Positions 7,036 to 14,527 of a DNA stretch of 23,241 nucleotides are shown here, one piece after another; position 1 is the stretch's first letter, and every line of letters begins with the position of its first letter. The stretch covers positions 1-23,241 of the forward strand of contig JAEDJH010000018.1 in the NCBI GenBank assembly GCA_016296415.1. The letters are read 5' to 3'. The notes below the pieces were generated by a model, which was given only the letters and a program-made list of their open reading frames with translations, was not told the origin of the DNA and made no database searches. The DNA comes from Clostridia bacterium (lineage in GTDB: Bacteria > Bacillota > Clostridia > Christensenellales > CAG-138). Made by a program: the position numbers and the translations under genes.

Positions 7036-7539
7036 TTAATTCAATGTGATTTTGCTTTTCTCGAATATCTTCATCAGTATGATACCGATAATCAGACCGG
7101 CAATACCCTGAATCCCGTTCGCAGGGATATTTGCTGCCGAAGGGATAAATCCGTACTGAAAACCTTCAAACAAAAAGTATCCGAGTATCATCACAATCTC
7201 TGCCGCAATACCGCTGATGATTCGGGAAGGCAGGTTTTTGAGCTTGCTGCGGGTAAGCTTAAACCCGTAGAAAGCAATGAGTGCCATCAAACCTTTGATT
7301 ACAAAGGTTGCCGGGGCATAGGTCACGTATACTGAAAACATATCTGCAAGTGCCGAGCCGAGACCTGCGGCGAGGAAACCGTAGGCAGGTGAAAGCGCCC
7401 AGCCCGCAACCAATACGATGCAGTCTCCCAAATTCAAATATCCTTTAAGGGGGGAAGGAATTTTAATAATCATCGTTGCGACACACGTAAGTGCAGCCAT
7501 TAGTGCGGCCATAACGATTTTCCTTGTTCTTGTGTTCAT
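7036..7539 (-). CDS. ECF transporter S component, probable pyridoxine-type (PdxU-like)
   Basis: A 167-aa membrane protein of the ECF-type S-component family that includes riboflavin-type and pyridoxine transporters (PF07155-like). Such proteins bind a vitamin and work with a shared EcfT-EcfA energising module, which is not in this window. The marker residues are visible: an Ala-rich first helix, then IPSPLKGYLNLGD (27-39), the small-residue helix GFLAAGLGSALAD and the YAPATFVIKG block. About six membrane helices are expected. Divergent to a MocR-type regulator over 94 bp; such regulators are PLP-binding, so vitamin B6 is the favoured substrate, by context only. AAAGGAG precedes the start. Riboflavin or another vitamin remains possible. 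Confidence 0.82.
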   Translation of the reverse strand: MNTRTRKIVMAALMAALTCVATMIIKIPSPLKGYLNLGDCIVLVAGWALSPAYGFLAAGLGSALADMFSVYVTYAPATFVIKGLMALIAFYGFKLTRSKLKNLPSRIISGIAAEIVMILGYFLFEGFQYGFIPSAANIPANGIQGIAGLIIGIILMKIFEKSKITLN

Positions 7540-7573
7540 TTTTCGTTATACTCCTTTACTTTTTGACGAAAGT

Positions 7574-7603
7574 ATTGTATATTCAATCTGACCATGTTAC
7601 AAT
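7574..7603. promoter_or_regulatory. Overlapping divergent promoters of the S component and the MocR regulator
   Basis: Plus strand: TTGTAT (7575-7580), 17-bp spacer, TACAAT (7598-7603). Minus strand: TTGTAA (7602-7597), 17-bp spacer, TACAAT (7579-7574). Each -10 coincides with the -35 of the other, making a near-symmetric ATTGTA/TACAAT palindrome. One bound protein could control both genes, and the promoters should compete. CAATC occurs twice, at 7584 and 7600, about one and a half turns apart, as a possible direct-repeat operator. Confidence 0.65.
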
Positions 7604-7633
7604 CACCAAACAAGGAGTGTTTTATATAACCAG

Positions 7634-8722
7634 ATGAAATATATAATCAACAAAGAAAACAGTCCCGTTTACATTGAGCTTTACAAGCAATTACGGGATG
7701 ACATCATTGCCGAAAACTATCCGTACAACACGAAGCTTCCTTCCAAGAGAAGCCTTGCCGAAGAAACAGGGGTAAGCACAATCACCGTTGAACACGCCTA
7801 TGCTCTGCTTCGCGATGAAGGGTACGTGGAATCCCGTGAACGAAGCGGATTTGTTGTTATATTCCGTAAGACCGACGGATTTGCGGCTTCTAGCGAACGC
7901 CATACCGAGCGCACATTACATCATATCGAGCATACTAATCCAGATTTTCCGTTATCCGTTTTAAGCAAAACCATGCGTAAGGTTCTGACGGAGAACGGGG
8001 ATTTGTTGTTTGGAAAACCCCCTAACTGTGGATGTGAGGAGCTGAGGGAGGCCATTCGCCATTATCTGGCCCGAAACCGCAGCATACGGGTTGAAATAGA
8101 GCAGATCATTATCGGCTCGGGGTCGGAGTACCTTTACGGACTTATCGTTGAATTGCTCGGAAGAAACCGCATCTACGCAATAGAATCACCGTCCTATAAG
8201 AAGATCGAGCAAGTCTATATGGCGGCGGGTATTGCCTATGACTCGCTGCCGCTGACAAGCTCCGGCATCGACAGCAAGGCATTATCGGGAACGAAGGCTG
8301 ACGTATTGCACACAACACCATACCGGAGCTACCCCAGCGGAGTTACAGCAACGGCCTCCAAACGGCACGAATACATCCGTTGGGCCGAGCAGTATGACCG
8401 ATACATTATTGAAGATGATTTTGAGTCCGAATTTTCCGTTTCCACAAAGCCTGCAGAAACGCTTTTTGCGCTTTCTGACAAGGATAATGTCATCTATCTG
8501 AACACATTTTCAAAAACCATATCTCCATCGCTTCGTATCGGCTATATGGTCCTTCCCGAGCATCTTGTCGGTATTTTTAATGAGAGGCTGGGCTTTTACT
8601 CCTGCACAGTTTCCACCTTTATGCAATATGTTCTTGCCGAGCTTATCAATAATGGAGCTTTTGAAAGACACATCAACCGAGTAAGAAGAAACAAGCGGAA
8701 GGAAATCAACGCTAAAAAATAG
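7634..8722 (+). CDS. MocR-type (GntR/aminotransferase) regulator, short C-terminus
   Basis: A 362-aa fusion of a GntR winged-helix DNA-binding domain (about 1-75, with PVYIELYKQLRDDI and LPSKRSLAEETGVSTITV) and a PLP-binding aminotransferase-like domain (about 105-362). PLP-site features are visible: GSGSEYLY, HTTPYRSYPSG, EDDFESEF and the lysine in TFSKTISPSLRIGY (K294). MocR proteins usually have 450-500 residues, with roughly 160 after this lysine; here only 68 follow, so most of the C-terminal small domain is missing. The end lies after an A6 run, followed by a terminator-like hairpin. The nearest SD (GGAG 7614-7617) is 16 nt from the ATG, unusually far. Divergent to the S component: candidate PdxR-like regulator. 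Confidence 0.85.
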   Translation: MKYIINKENSPVYIELYKQLRDDIIAENYPYNTKLPSKRSLAEETGVSTITVEHAYALLRDEGYVESRERSGFVVIFRKTDGFAASSERHTERTLHHIEHTNPDFPLSVLSKTMRKVLTENGDLLFGKPPNCGCEELREAIRHYLARNRSIRVEIEQIIIGSGSEYLYGLIVELLGRNRIYAIESPSYKKIEQVYMAAGIAYDSLPLTSSGIDSKALSGTKADVLHTTPYRSYPSGVTATASKRHEYIRWAEQYDRYIIEDDFESEFSVSTKPAETLFALSDKDNVIYLNTFSKTISPSLRIGYMVLPEHLVGIFNERLGFYSCTVSTFMQYVLAELINNGAFERHINRVRRNKRKEINAKK

Positions 8723-8726
8723 TAAG

Positions 8727-8757
8727 AAAACAGTATAGCATATACCATGCTGTTTTT
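8727..8757 (+). terminator. Probable terminator of the MocR gene
   Basis: AAAACA (8727-8732) pairs with TGTTTT (8751-8756) and GCAT (8738-8741) with ATGC (8747-8750), with a 5-nt bulge, followed by TG. It begins 5 nt after the stop codon, which argues that the short gene end is genuine. The remaining interval to 8969 holds no gene; a weak ATTGG/CCAAT hairpin lies near 8870-8890. Confidence 0.5.
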
Positions 8758-8969
8758 GTTACCTGTTCGTTTTGACGATACTAAGTTACGGGCGGCTTAT
8801 GTTAAATTGGCTTCGCTGTGTTTATGCTTGTTACGACAACTCGGCTTGCTTCATAGAAATACCGGCCGATTGGGATGGAAACCAATGATTTTTATGTTTA
8901 CTTTTAACTTTAGGACAGCATTCCCATTAATAAGCAATATCGGGGGCATTTTTATACAAAACCGCCCTT

Positions 8970-10328
8970 CTATCCGTTTCCCTGCGCGCGTATTCTGCGA
9001 TTGAAAAGCATAGCCGCCGTCAGCGAAATGCCGTCCACGATGGGCTGAACGAGCATACAGCCGTAAAGGGGCCAAACGGCGTTCATTATAAACAGCATGG
9101 GAATATCCAAAACGCCCTTTCGCAAAAGGGAGCATATAAGCGACTCACGCACCTTGCCGATCGCCTGGAACTGCACGATAAGGGGATAACTTATGGCCAT
9201 CAGCGGCATCGCCGTCACCATTATCCGCAGGAAGGCTGCTCCGTATTCGGTCGTGAGGGGGTCGTCGATGAACAGCCCTGCCAGCGTGGGGGCGAATATT
9301 TCATAGGCTATGAGGCACAAAAACGCAAAGGATACCGCAATGGTGCAGCCGAAGCGGAATGCGCTCCTGCGGCGCTCGTGCTTGCCTGCCGCATGGTTGT
9401 ATGCCAAAAGCGGCAAAAGTCCGTTTGCAACGCCGAGAGCAAAGAAAATCGGAAGCTGGTCGAGCTTTTTGACTATGCCGAGGGCGGCAACCGCCTCTGT
9501 CCCGTACATGGAAACGAACCTTGATTGCGCCGCAACCGCTACGACTGTGAGGATATACTGCATTGCCGACGGGAATCCGAGCGAAAGCACCGTTCCGACC
9601 TCTTTGATGCCGGATTTTAAGTTCCGTGGGTCAAGGCTGATTATGGTGGATCCTCTTTTGACGGCGAGGTATATGACATAATATGCGGTGGCGGCCATAT
9701 TGGAAATTGCCGTGGCAAGACCCGCACCGCCGACGCCGCCGCCCAAAAACTGCGGCAGCACGAAGAACGGGTCGAGCGCTATGTTTATCGCTCCGCCGAG
9801 GGATACTCCGATAAATGCGCTCGATGCGCCGCCCTCCGCCCTTACGAGGTTAGCCAGCAGGGTGTTGAGCACCGTAAACGGACCGCCAATCATTATGACC
9901 CATTTGACATAAGAAAGAACGTGGGGATAGGTGCTGTCTGTCGCTCCGCAAAGATATAAAAGGGGCTTTGCGAAAAAAAGGACAGCAAGCGAAAACAGGA
10001 GCGATAGCAGCAATCCGCCGTAAAACGCCAAGGTTGAAACACGGGTGGCAAGCTCCGGATTTTTTCTGCCGAGCGATTGAGCCATAAGGCTTGCGCCGCC
10101 TATACCGAAAAGATTAGACAGGGCGGTGAGCATCAAAAGTGCAGGACCCGCAACGGTTACGGAAGCGGTCTGCGCAGGGTCGTTCAGCATCCCGACGAAA
10201 TAGGTGTCGGCAAGGTTGTATATAAGCACAACCATCTGTCCGGCAATGGCGGGAACAATTTGCTTTATAACGGCCCTCTTTATCGGAAGCTCTCCGAAGG
10301 CGGACGCTCTCTGCTCAACTGTTGTCAC
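8970..10328 (-). CDS. MATE family efflux transporter
   Basis: A 452-aa membrane protein of the MATE family, exporting drugs or metabolites by Na+ or H+ antiport. Twelve helices are expected in two related halves; the first half shows IVPAIAGQMVVLIYNLADTYFVG (residues 24-46, MATE hallmark), FGIGGASLMAQSLGRKN and NTLLANLVRAEG, and the second half LGFPSAMQYI and GVANGLLPLLAYNHAAGKHERRR. It starts with GTG at 10328, supported by AGAGGTG 5 nt upstream; the next in-frame Met is far inside the protein. degV lies upstream on the same strand, with a terminator hairpin between. Only distantly similar to the MATE gene at 21815. Confidence 0.93.
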   Translation of the reverse strand: MTTVEQRASAFGELPIKRAVIKQIVPAIAGQMVVLIYNLADTYFVGMLNDPAQTASVTVAGPALLMLTALSNLFGIGGASLMAQSLGRKNPELATRVSTLAFYGGLLLSLLFSLAVLFFAKPLLYLCGATDSTYPHVLSYVKWVIMIGGPFTVLNTLLANLVRAEGGASSAFIGVSLGGAINIALDPFFVLPQFLGGGVGGAGLATAISNMAATAYYVIYLAVKRGSTIISLDPRNLKSGIKEVGTVLSLGFPSAMQYILTVVAVAAQSRFVSMYGTEAVAALGIVKKLDQLPIFFALGVANGLLPLLAYNHAAGKHERRRSAFRFGCTIAVSFAFLCLIAYEIFAPTLAGLFIDDPLTTEYGAAFLRIMVTAMPLMAISYPLIVQFQAIGKVRESLICSLLRKGVLDIPMLFIMNAVWPLYGCMLVQPIVDGISLTAAMLFNRRIRAQGNG

Positions 10329-10368
10329 GGTTACACCTCTTTTGGTTTTATCCTTTGCGGCTATTGTG

Positions 10369-10404
10369 AAAAAACAGCATAACTTTTACGTTGCGCTGTT
10401 TTTT
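10369..10404 (-). terminator. Terminator after degV
   Basis: AAAAAACAGC (10369-10378) and GCTGTTTTTT (10395-10404) form a perfect 10-bp stem with inner pairing. The shape would work in either direction. It lies 31 nt after degV's stop and 41 nt before the MATE start codon, with no clear promoter in between. Confidence 0.75.
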
Positions 10405-10434
10405 GCTTTTATCGGGCTTGCGCCGAATAGGGGT

Positions 10435-11292
10435 TTAGGCTTCGGCAGGCTTTCTTATGAACAGAATGCCGAGCGTATAGGGACCGCAATGGTTGGAAAT
10501 CGTGCATCCGGCGGTCGTTATATGAACTTGGTTGAATTTGCCGAATTCGTCCTCCACCATGTGGCGTACTACCTCTACCGTTTCGGGCGCACAGGCGGAA
10601 TGCGTGATAAAAATGCGTTCGTATGCTATATCGTCACGGTTCCACAGGCGGTCGGCAACATAGCTTTTCAAAGTCTTTTCAAACGAGCCTTTGTACTTTT
10701 TGCCTACGCTCATTTTTCCGTTATTTACCTCAATGCAGGGTTTGAGCTTCAAAAGGTTTGCGCCGAGCGCCGCAATGGAGGAGCAGCGTCCGCCCTTGTG
10801 AAGATAGTCGAGACGGTCAACGACGAAGCTCGCTTCCACCATGGGAGTAAGCTCATCGAGACGGCGCTTTATCTCCTTTGCCTCAACGCCGGCCTGCGCC
10901 ATGATTGCGCCCTCGATGACGATATGACCGCTTCCCGTGGAGAGATTCAGCGAATCAACGACATATACGTTGTCAAAATTTTCCGCTGCAAGGCAGGCAT
11001 TTTGATAGCAGGCAGACATGTGCGAGCTGATTGTGACGTGAACGACAGAGGTATTTCCGTCGGCGGTAAGCTCGCCAAAGAGCTTTTCGTAATCCGAAAC
11101 GCTGCATGCCGCCGTTTTGAGAAGCGTGCCGTGCGTATCGACATATTCAAAAATATCCTTGGGGCGTATCTCAACGCCATCCTTGTACTCCCGACCATCC
11201 TTGATAATGTAGAGGGGTGAGATGACTACACCGTATCTTTCGATAAGCTCCGGCGATAAATCGCAGGTGCTGTCTGCACTGATAATAACCAT
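10435..11292 (-). CDS. DegV family fatty-acid-binding protein
   Basis: A 285-aa DegV-fold protein. The family binds a fatty acid; related FakB proteins present it to the kinase FakA for incorporation into phospholipid. The N-terminal IISADSTCDLSPELIERYGV block, the TAACSVSDY segment (family pattern TS.PS), the VHVTISSHMSACYQNA stretch and the GGRCSSIAALGANLLKLKPCIEV block (lipid-binding region) are all typical. CAGGAGGA lies just before the ATG. Strong promoter directly upstream. The partner kinase is not in this window, so the physiological role is inferred from the family. Confidence 0.92.
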   Translation of the reverse strand: MVIISADSTCDLSPELIERYGVVISPLYIIKDGREYKDGVEIRPKDIFEYVDTHGTLLKTAACSVSDYEKLFGELTADGNTSVVHVTISSHMSACYQNACLAAENFDNVYVVDSLNLSTGSGHIVIEGAIMAQAGVEAKEIKRRLDELTPMVEASFVVDRLDYLHKGGRCSSIAALGANLLKLKPCIEVNNGKMSVGKKYKGSFEKTLKSYVADRLWNRDDIAYERIFITHSACAPETVEVVRHMVEDEFGKFNQVHITTAGCTISNHCGPYTLGILFIRKPAEA

Positions 11293-11326
11293 GAGTCCTC
11301 CTGAATGAATAAAATAATATCACTTT

Positions 11327-11356
11327 ATTATAACAAAGCAGCATATATGTTGTCAA
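11327..11356 (-). promoter_or_regulatory. Promoter of degV
   Basis: The minus strand has TTGACA (11356-11351), an 18-bp spacer and TATAAT (11332-11327): both hexamers are perfect. Confidence 0.85.
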
Positions 11357-11844
11357 ATGCGCCGTTCGGATGAGGGCGGGCGGGAAAGTGAAAAAGCTTT
11401 GAAAGCGGCAAAGGGTCGGCTCGGAGCGAACGGATTCGGCGATTGCTGCCGAGAAAAATTGTCTCTGACGGCGGCTGTGAGCAGCAGTGGTGCGAAACCA
11501 ACCAAGCCTAATTTTGCCGCAAAGCAGAGGAAAAGACGCTCAGATCGGGTCCACAATCGCAATATGGCGGTGCCGAAGATGCGAATGTCTGCGGAGATGA
11601 CTGCCGGATGTGGTGAAATCGTTCTACAAGCCGACAAAACAGCTGCTATTGCGCCAAAATCAGCGACTTGTGTAAAAATGCCGAATTTATGCGAAAAACG
11701 AAGATTGTACACTGTTTTACCGTAAAATACCATACAATCCAAAAGTAAACAATATTGCCTTAAAATGGATGAAATGACCCTACATAGACCGTTTTTAGAT
11801 GTGCGTCAAGCGGTTTCGGACAGCCTGTGAGTAAATATAGCTTA
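11357..11844. other. Long stretch without a convincing gene; possible repeat or RNA element
   Basis: Between the degV and CaCA promoters lie almost 490 bp with no credible gene. Overlapping reading frames on both strands (plus 11357-11725, minus 11353-11742) have no ribosome binding site, no recognisable domain and odd composition. Stem-forming segments exist: CCGTTCG/CGAACGG near 11363 and 11418, TCGGC/GCCGA near 11427-11443, GCTG/CAGC near 11475, and TTTTAC/GTAAAA near 11717. It could be a structured RNA, a dispersed non-coding repeat or a decayed gene; nothing in the sequence decides. Confidence 0.4.
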
Positions 11845-11874
11845 TTGACTAAAACGCTTTGGGACATTTATAAT
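11845..11874 (+). promoter_or_regulatory. Promoter of the CaCA-udk operon
   Basis: TTGACT (11845-11850), an 18-bp spacer and TATAAT (11869-11874) lie 28 bp upstream of the exchanger start. Confidence 0.8.
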
Positions 11875-11902
11875 AACATAAAATAAGCAATCGGAGGGAA
11901 AT

Positions 11903-12868
11903 ATGCAGTTTTGTGTTGAGGGCTCGCTGTTTTGGACGATAGCGCTTTTTGCGGCGGGTTTGCTGCTGATATGCCTGTCGGGAGACAGATTTGTGGACGC
12001 ATCCGTAGTCATAGCGAAAAGATTGAAAATACCGCAGATCGTCGTGGGTGCGACGATAGTAAGCATCGGAACCACGCTTCCGGAGGTTTTGGTGTCGGCT
12101 ACGGCGGCATTGCAGGGCTCGGCTGACATAGCAATAGGCAATTCATTCGGGAGCATAATTTGCAACACGGCGCTGATAGCGGGCGTAGGGCAGCTTATTT
12201 CTCCGGCAAAATCGGTAAAAACAAAGTCCGTAGTATGGCGCATTCTTGTATTTCTTGCGGCTGCGCTGTTTGTGTTTGCGACAGGGCTTATCGCCGGCAG
12301 GATCGGAAGAATTGCCGGAGTTGTCCTGCTTTTGCTGTTTGCGCTTTACGGTGTGCTGTCGGTCAAGATACCCGACGATGAAGCTTCCGAGGGCGATATA
12401 GAAAACGAACGACTGCCGAAAACATGGGTTGCGGTCGTGACGCTGTTTGCTTGTGCGGCATTTTTGTATGTCGGAGCAAAGCTGCTTGTTGATAACGGAC
12501 AGGTTCTTGCGCTTGACTATCTGGGTGTTCCGGAAAGGATTGTTGCCGTAACGCTGATAGCACTCGGCACTTCGCTTCCGGAGCTTGTAACCACGGTGAC
12601 TTCCGCAATAAAGAAGCAGGGGGACGTGGGCATAGGCAATATAATCGGAGCCAACATTTTCAACCTGCTGCTTGTAATATCGATTCCGGCGGCTGTGACC
12701 GGAAACGTGCCGATATCGAACGAGGCGCTCTATACCGACCTGCCGATAGCAACGGGGCTTATGGTACTGTTTGCCGGATGGATGCTTATCGCCAAAAAAG
12801 GGAGCAGGATACTCGGTTTGCTGCTTGTGCTTGCGTATGTGGCATACAGCCTGATTTCTTTTATGTGA
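11903..12868 (+). CDS. Calcium/sodium antiporter (CaCA family)
   Basis: A 321-aa membrane exchanger of the Ca2+/cation antiporter superfamily (YrbG/CaxA-like), expected to extrude Ca2+ using a Na+ or H+ gradient. About ten helices; the two internal alpha repeats are clear: GATIVSIGTTLPEVLVS (49-65, E61) with GNSFGSIICN in the first half, and LIALGTSLPELVTT with GNIIGANIFN in the second. The first repeat reads GSII where GSNI is common; the distal Asn is kept. A charged cytoplasmic loop lies between the halves (PDDEASEGDIENE). TCGGAGGGAA precedes the ATG. udk follows after 31 nt. Confidence 0.92.
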   Translation: MQFCVEGSLFWTIALFAAGLLLICLSGDRFVDASVVIAKRLKIPQIVVGATIVSIGTTLPEVLVSATAALQGSADIAIGNSFGSIICNTALIAGVGQLISPAKSVKTKSVVWRILVFLAAALFVFATGLIAGRIGRIAGVVLLLLFALYGVLSVKIPDDEASEGDIENERLPKTWVAVVTLFACAAFLYVGAKLLVDNGQVLALDYLGVPERIVAVTLIALGTSLPELVTTVTSAIKKQGDVGIGNIIGANIFNLLLVISIPAAVTGNVPISNEALYTDLPIATGLMVLFAGWMLIAKKGSRILGLLLVLAYVAYSLISFM

Positions 12869-12899
12869 TCTGCGCTTGAGAACGAAAGGAGAAGGAATT

Positions 12900-13538
12900 A
12901 TGATTATTGTCGGAGTATGCGGAGCAAGCGGAAGCGGAAAAAGCACCCTCGCACAGGAGATCGCCAATTCTCTGAACTGCACAACGAGGGTGATAGGGCA
13001 GGATTGTTACTATAAGGATCATTCGCACCTGCCGTTTGAGGAGCGCAAAAAAATAAATTACGATTCGCCGCTGATATTCGAGCATGACGAACTGCTCAAT
13101 GACGCGATACAGCTTCAAAGCGGAATGGCTGTAACGAAAAAGGGCTACGACTACAAGCTGCATATCCGTGCCGACAGCGATGAGCTGATAACTCCGCCCG
13201 ATGTGCTGATACTTGAGGGAATACACATGTTCCACGATCCGCGGCTCGTAAGGCTTATGAGCCTCAAGCTGTATATGCACGTCGATGTCGATGAGTGCCT
13301 TTTGAGGAGGATCGAAAGGGACAGGATCGAGAGAAAGCGCACGTTTGAGGAGATTGCTCTGCAGTATCGCCAGACGGTCAAGCCGATGTACGATGAATAT
13401 GTAAGCAAATATATCAGGGTTGCGGACTTTGCGGTAATGAAGGGCGGCAAGAATAAGCCTGCAATCGACGCAATAAGCGCATACCTGACGGCAAAGCTTC
13501 TGAGCGAGCGGATTTCAAACGGTGCGGAAGAGCAGTAA
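12900..13538 (+). CDS. udk: Uridine kinase family protein
   Basis: A 212-aa P-loop kinase that would phosphorylate uridine or cytidine to the monophosphate in pyrimidine salvage. Walker A GASGSGKST is at residues 9-17; the nucleoside-binding QDCYYKD and INYDSP blocks follow (family QDSYY and NFDHP), then the LILEGIHMF Walker B-like strand and the RRIERDRIERKR lid. ATG at 12900 is chosen over 12876 because AAGGAGAAGG (12886-12895) lies directly before it. The His of NFDHP is Ser here, and other phosphoribulokinase/uridine-kinase subgroups share the fold, so the exact substrate is slightly uncertain. Probably cotranscribed with the CaCA gene. Confidence 0.85.
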   Translation: MIIVGVCGASGSGKSTLAQEIANSLNCTTRVIGQDCYYKDHSHLPFEERKKINYDSPLIFEHDELLNDAIQLQSGMAVTKKGYDYKLHIRADSDELITPPDVLILEGIHMFHDPRLVRLMSLKLYMHVDVDECLLRRIERDRIERKRTFEEIALQYRQTVKPMYDEYVSKYIRVADFAVMKGGKNKPAIDAISAYLTAKLLSERISNGAEEQ

Positions 13539-13655
13539 AGCCTTACACGGCGAAGCATCCCCGTGAAGTTTCATAAGTGAAAATCACGCAAAATACCCTC
13601 GGTTTAAGAATAAACGATCAAAAACAAAATTTAACATTTGTATAACGGATAAAGC

Positions 13656-13710
13656 ACACGGGCATAATAATCACCGACCACAAGGCGAGAATTATGCACC
13701 GTGTTTTTTT
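13656..13710 (+). terminator. Strong terminator hairpin just before the lipoprotein gene
   Basis: ACACGG-GCATAAT (13656-13668) pairs with ATTATGC-A-CCGTGT (13691-13704), 13 bp with one bulge, followed by six further T. It ends 27 nt before the lipoprotein ATG and about 115 nt after udk. No promoter is visible between it and the lipoprotein RBS, so it may be an attenuator rather than only the end of udk. The rest of 13539-13655 has no gene. Confidence 0.8.
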
Positions 13711-13737
13711 CGCTATGGAAAATTTAAGGAGGCTTAT

Positions 13738-14205
13738 ATGAAAAAGTTTATTCCGTTTATGATGGCGCTGCTTTTGATTGCCGCCACGATGATGGGCTGC
13801 GGAATGATGGGGAATGTAAAACCCACGCCGAGTCCGAGCATCAAGCCCTCGGCTAACCCTACCGTTAACCCCACCGCAAGCCCTTTGGCTACGAAATCCC
13901 CGGTTGGGACGGATGGAGGCGGAACGGGTGCGCTGGGCGAGATCCCCAACTTCATGGAGGGAACCGTTGTTGATGCGGAGGACGTGCCGGAGATAGTAAA
14001 GGCTATTGAGGCAAAATATGCCGGAGCGAGCATACAGAGCATAACGCACGAAACCTATCTTGAAAATCAGGTATATCACATTGTGCTCAACGGCGCAGCC
14101 GACGGCACCACTCAGGTGTATGTACAGCCCGACGGCACGATAATTCCGTATGAGAACGGAACACAGACCGACGGCGGTTCGTCAACGGAAACCGCAAAGC
14201 CGTAA
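13738..14205 (+). CDS. Putative lipoprotein with Pro-rich linker
   Basis: A 155-aa predicted surface lipoprotein. Residues 1-21 form a lipoprotein signal peptide: MKK, a hydrophobic stretch, then a lipobox-like TMMG-C21. After it comes a Pro/Ser/Thr/Asn-rich linker (about 28-56) with repeated P-x-x-P and N-P-T units, as in wall-spanning stalks. The C-terminal domain (about 68-140, from IPNFMEGTVVDAED to DGTIIPYE) has an alternating strand pattern faintly like PepSY-type domains; this is a weak impression. AAGGAGG (13726-13732) fixes the start. Function unknown. Confidence 0.8.
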   Translation: MKKFIPFMMALLLIAATMMGCGMMGNVKPTPSPSIKPSANPTVNPTASPLATKSPVGTDGGGTGALGEIPNFMEGTVVDAEDVPEIVKAIEAKYAGASIQSITHETYLENQVYHIVLNGAADGTTQVYVQPDGTIIPYENGTQTDGGSSTETAKP

Positions 14206-14300
14206 ATTCTCGGCGGAGAATAAAATCGGGCGCACAAAGCCACACTAAAAGCGGGGAGTGTGCTCCCGAGATACAGTATCAAAACAGGAGGTAGAACGAA
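14206..14300 (+). other. Hairpin-rich gap between lipoprotein and DUF1540 genes
   Basis: Two perfect small hairpins occur: ATTCTC/GAGAAT (14206-14211, 14216-14221) and GGGAG/CTCCC around 14255-14268. Neither has a T-run. They may structure the leader of the following short gene. Confidence 0.35.
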
Positions 14301-14474
14301 ATGTCACACGAAAACGCAGGATGCCAGACCATCGGATGTGCGGTAACAAGCTGCAAGTACAACGATACCGGCCGTTACTGCCGCCTCAATCGAATCCAGG
14401 TTGAGCCGTGCAGCGATTGCCATACCGGAAAGCCCGCAGACGAAAGTCTTTGCGGAAGCTATATTTCCAAATAA
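14301..14474 (+). CDS. Cys-rich DUF1540 protein
   Basis: A 57-aa protein beginning MSHENAGCQTIGCAV. It contains seven cysteines (8, 13, 18, 27, 37, 40, 51) in the arrangement of the DUF1540 family of short Clostridia proteins, with C-x4-C-x4-C, a Y-C-x-L segment followed by I-x-V, and a later C-x2-C. The pattern suggests metal binding, but the role of the family is unknown to me. AACAGGAGGT lies about 8 nt before the ATG. It is easily missed because of its size. A bidirectional terminator follows. Confidence 0.88.
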   Translation: MSHENAGCQTIGCAVTSCKYNDTGRYCRLNRIQVEPCSDCHTGKPADESLCGSYISK

Positions 14475-14481
14475 GGTGCTG

Positions 14482-14518
14482 TAAGAAGAAAGCCCACGGC
14501 GCAAAGTGTACCGTGGGC
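14482..14518. terminator. Bidirectional terminator between DUF1540 and HAD genes
   Basis: GCCCACGG (14492-14499) pairs perfectly with CCGTGGGC (14511-14518). On the minus strand TTTCTTCTT follows, serving the leftward cluster; on the plus strand the tail is weaker. Confidence 0.8.
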
Positions 14519-14527
14519 GCTTCGTCG

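Noticed and set aside
10204..11220. 338-aa plus-strand frame
   Set aside because: Antisense shadow of degV and the MATE start; degV has full family motifs and a consensus promoter.
11353..11742. Overlapping open frames on both strands (129 and 122 aa)
   Set aside because: Each is antisense to the other; no SD, no domain, biased composition. Kept only as an unexplained region.
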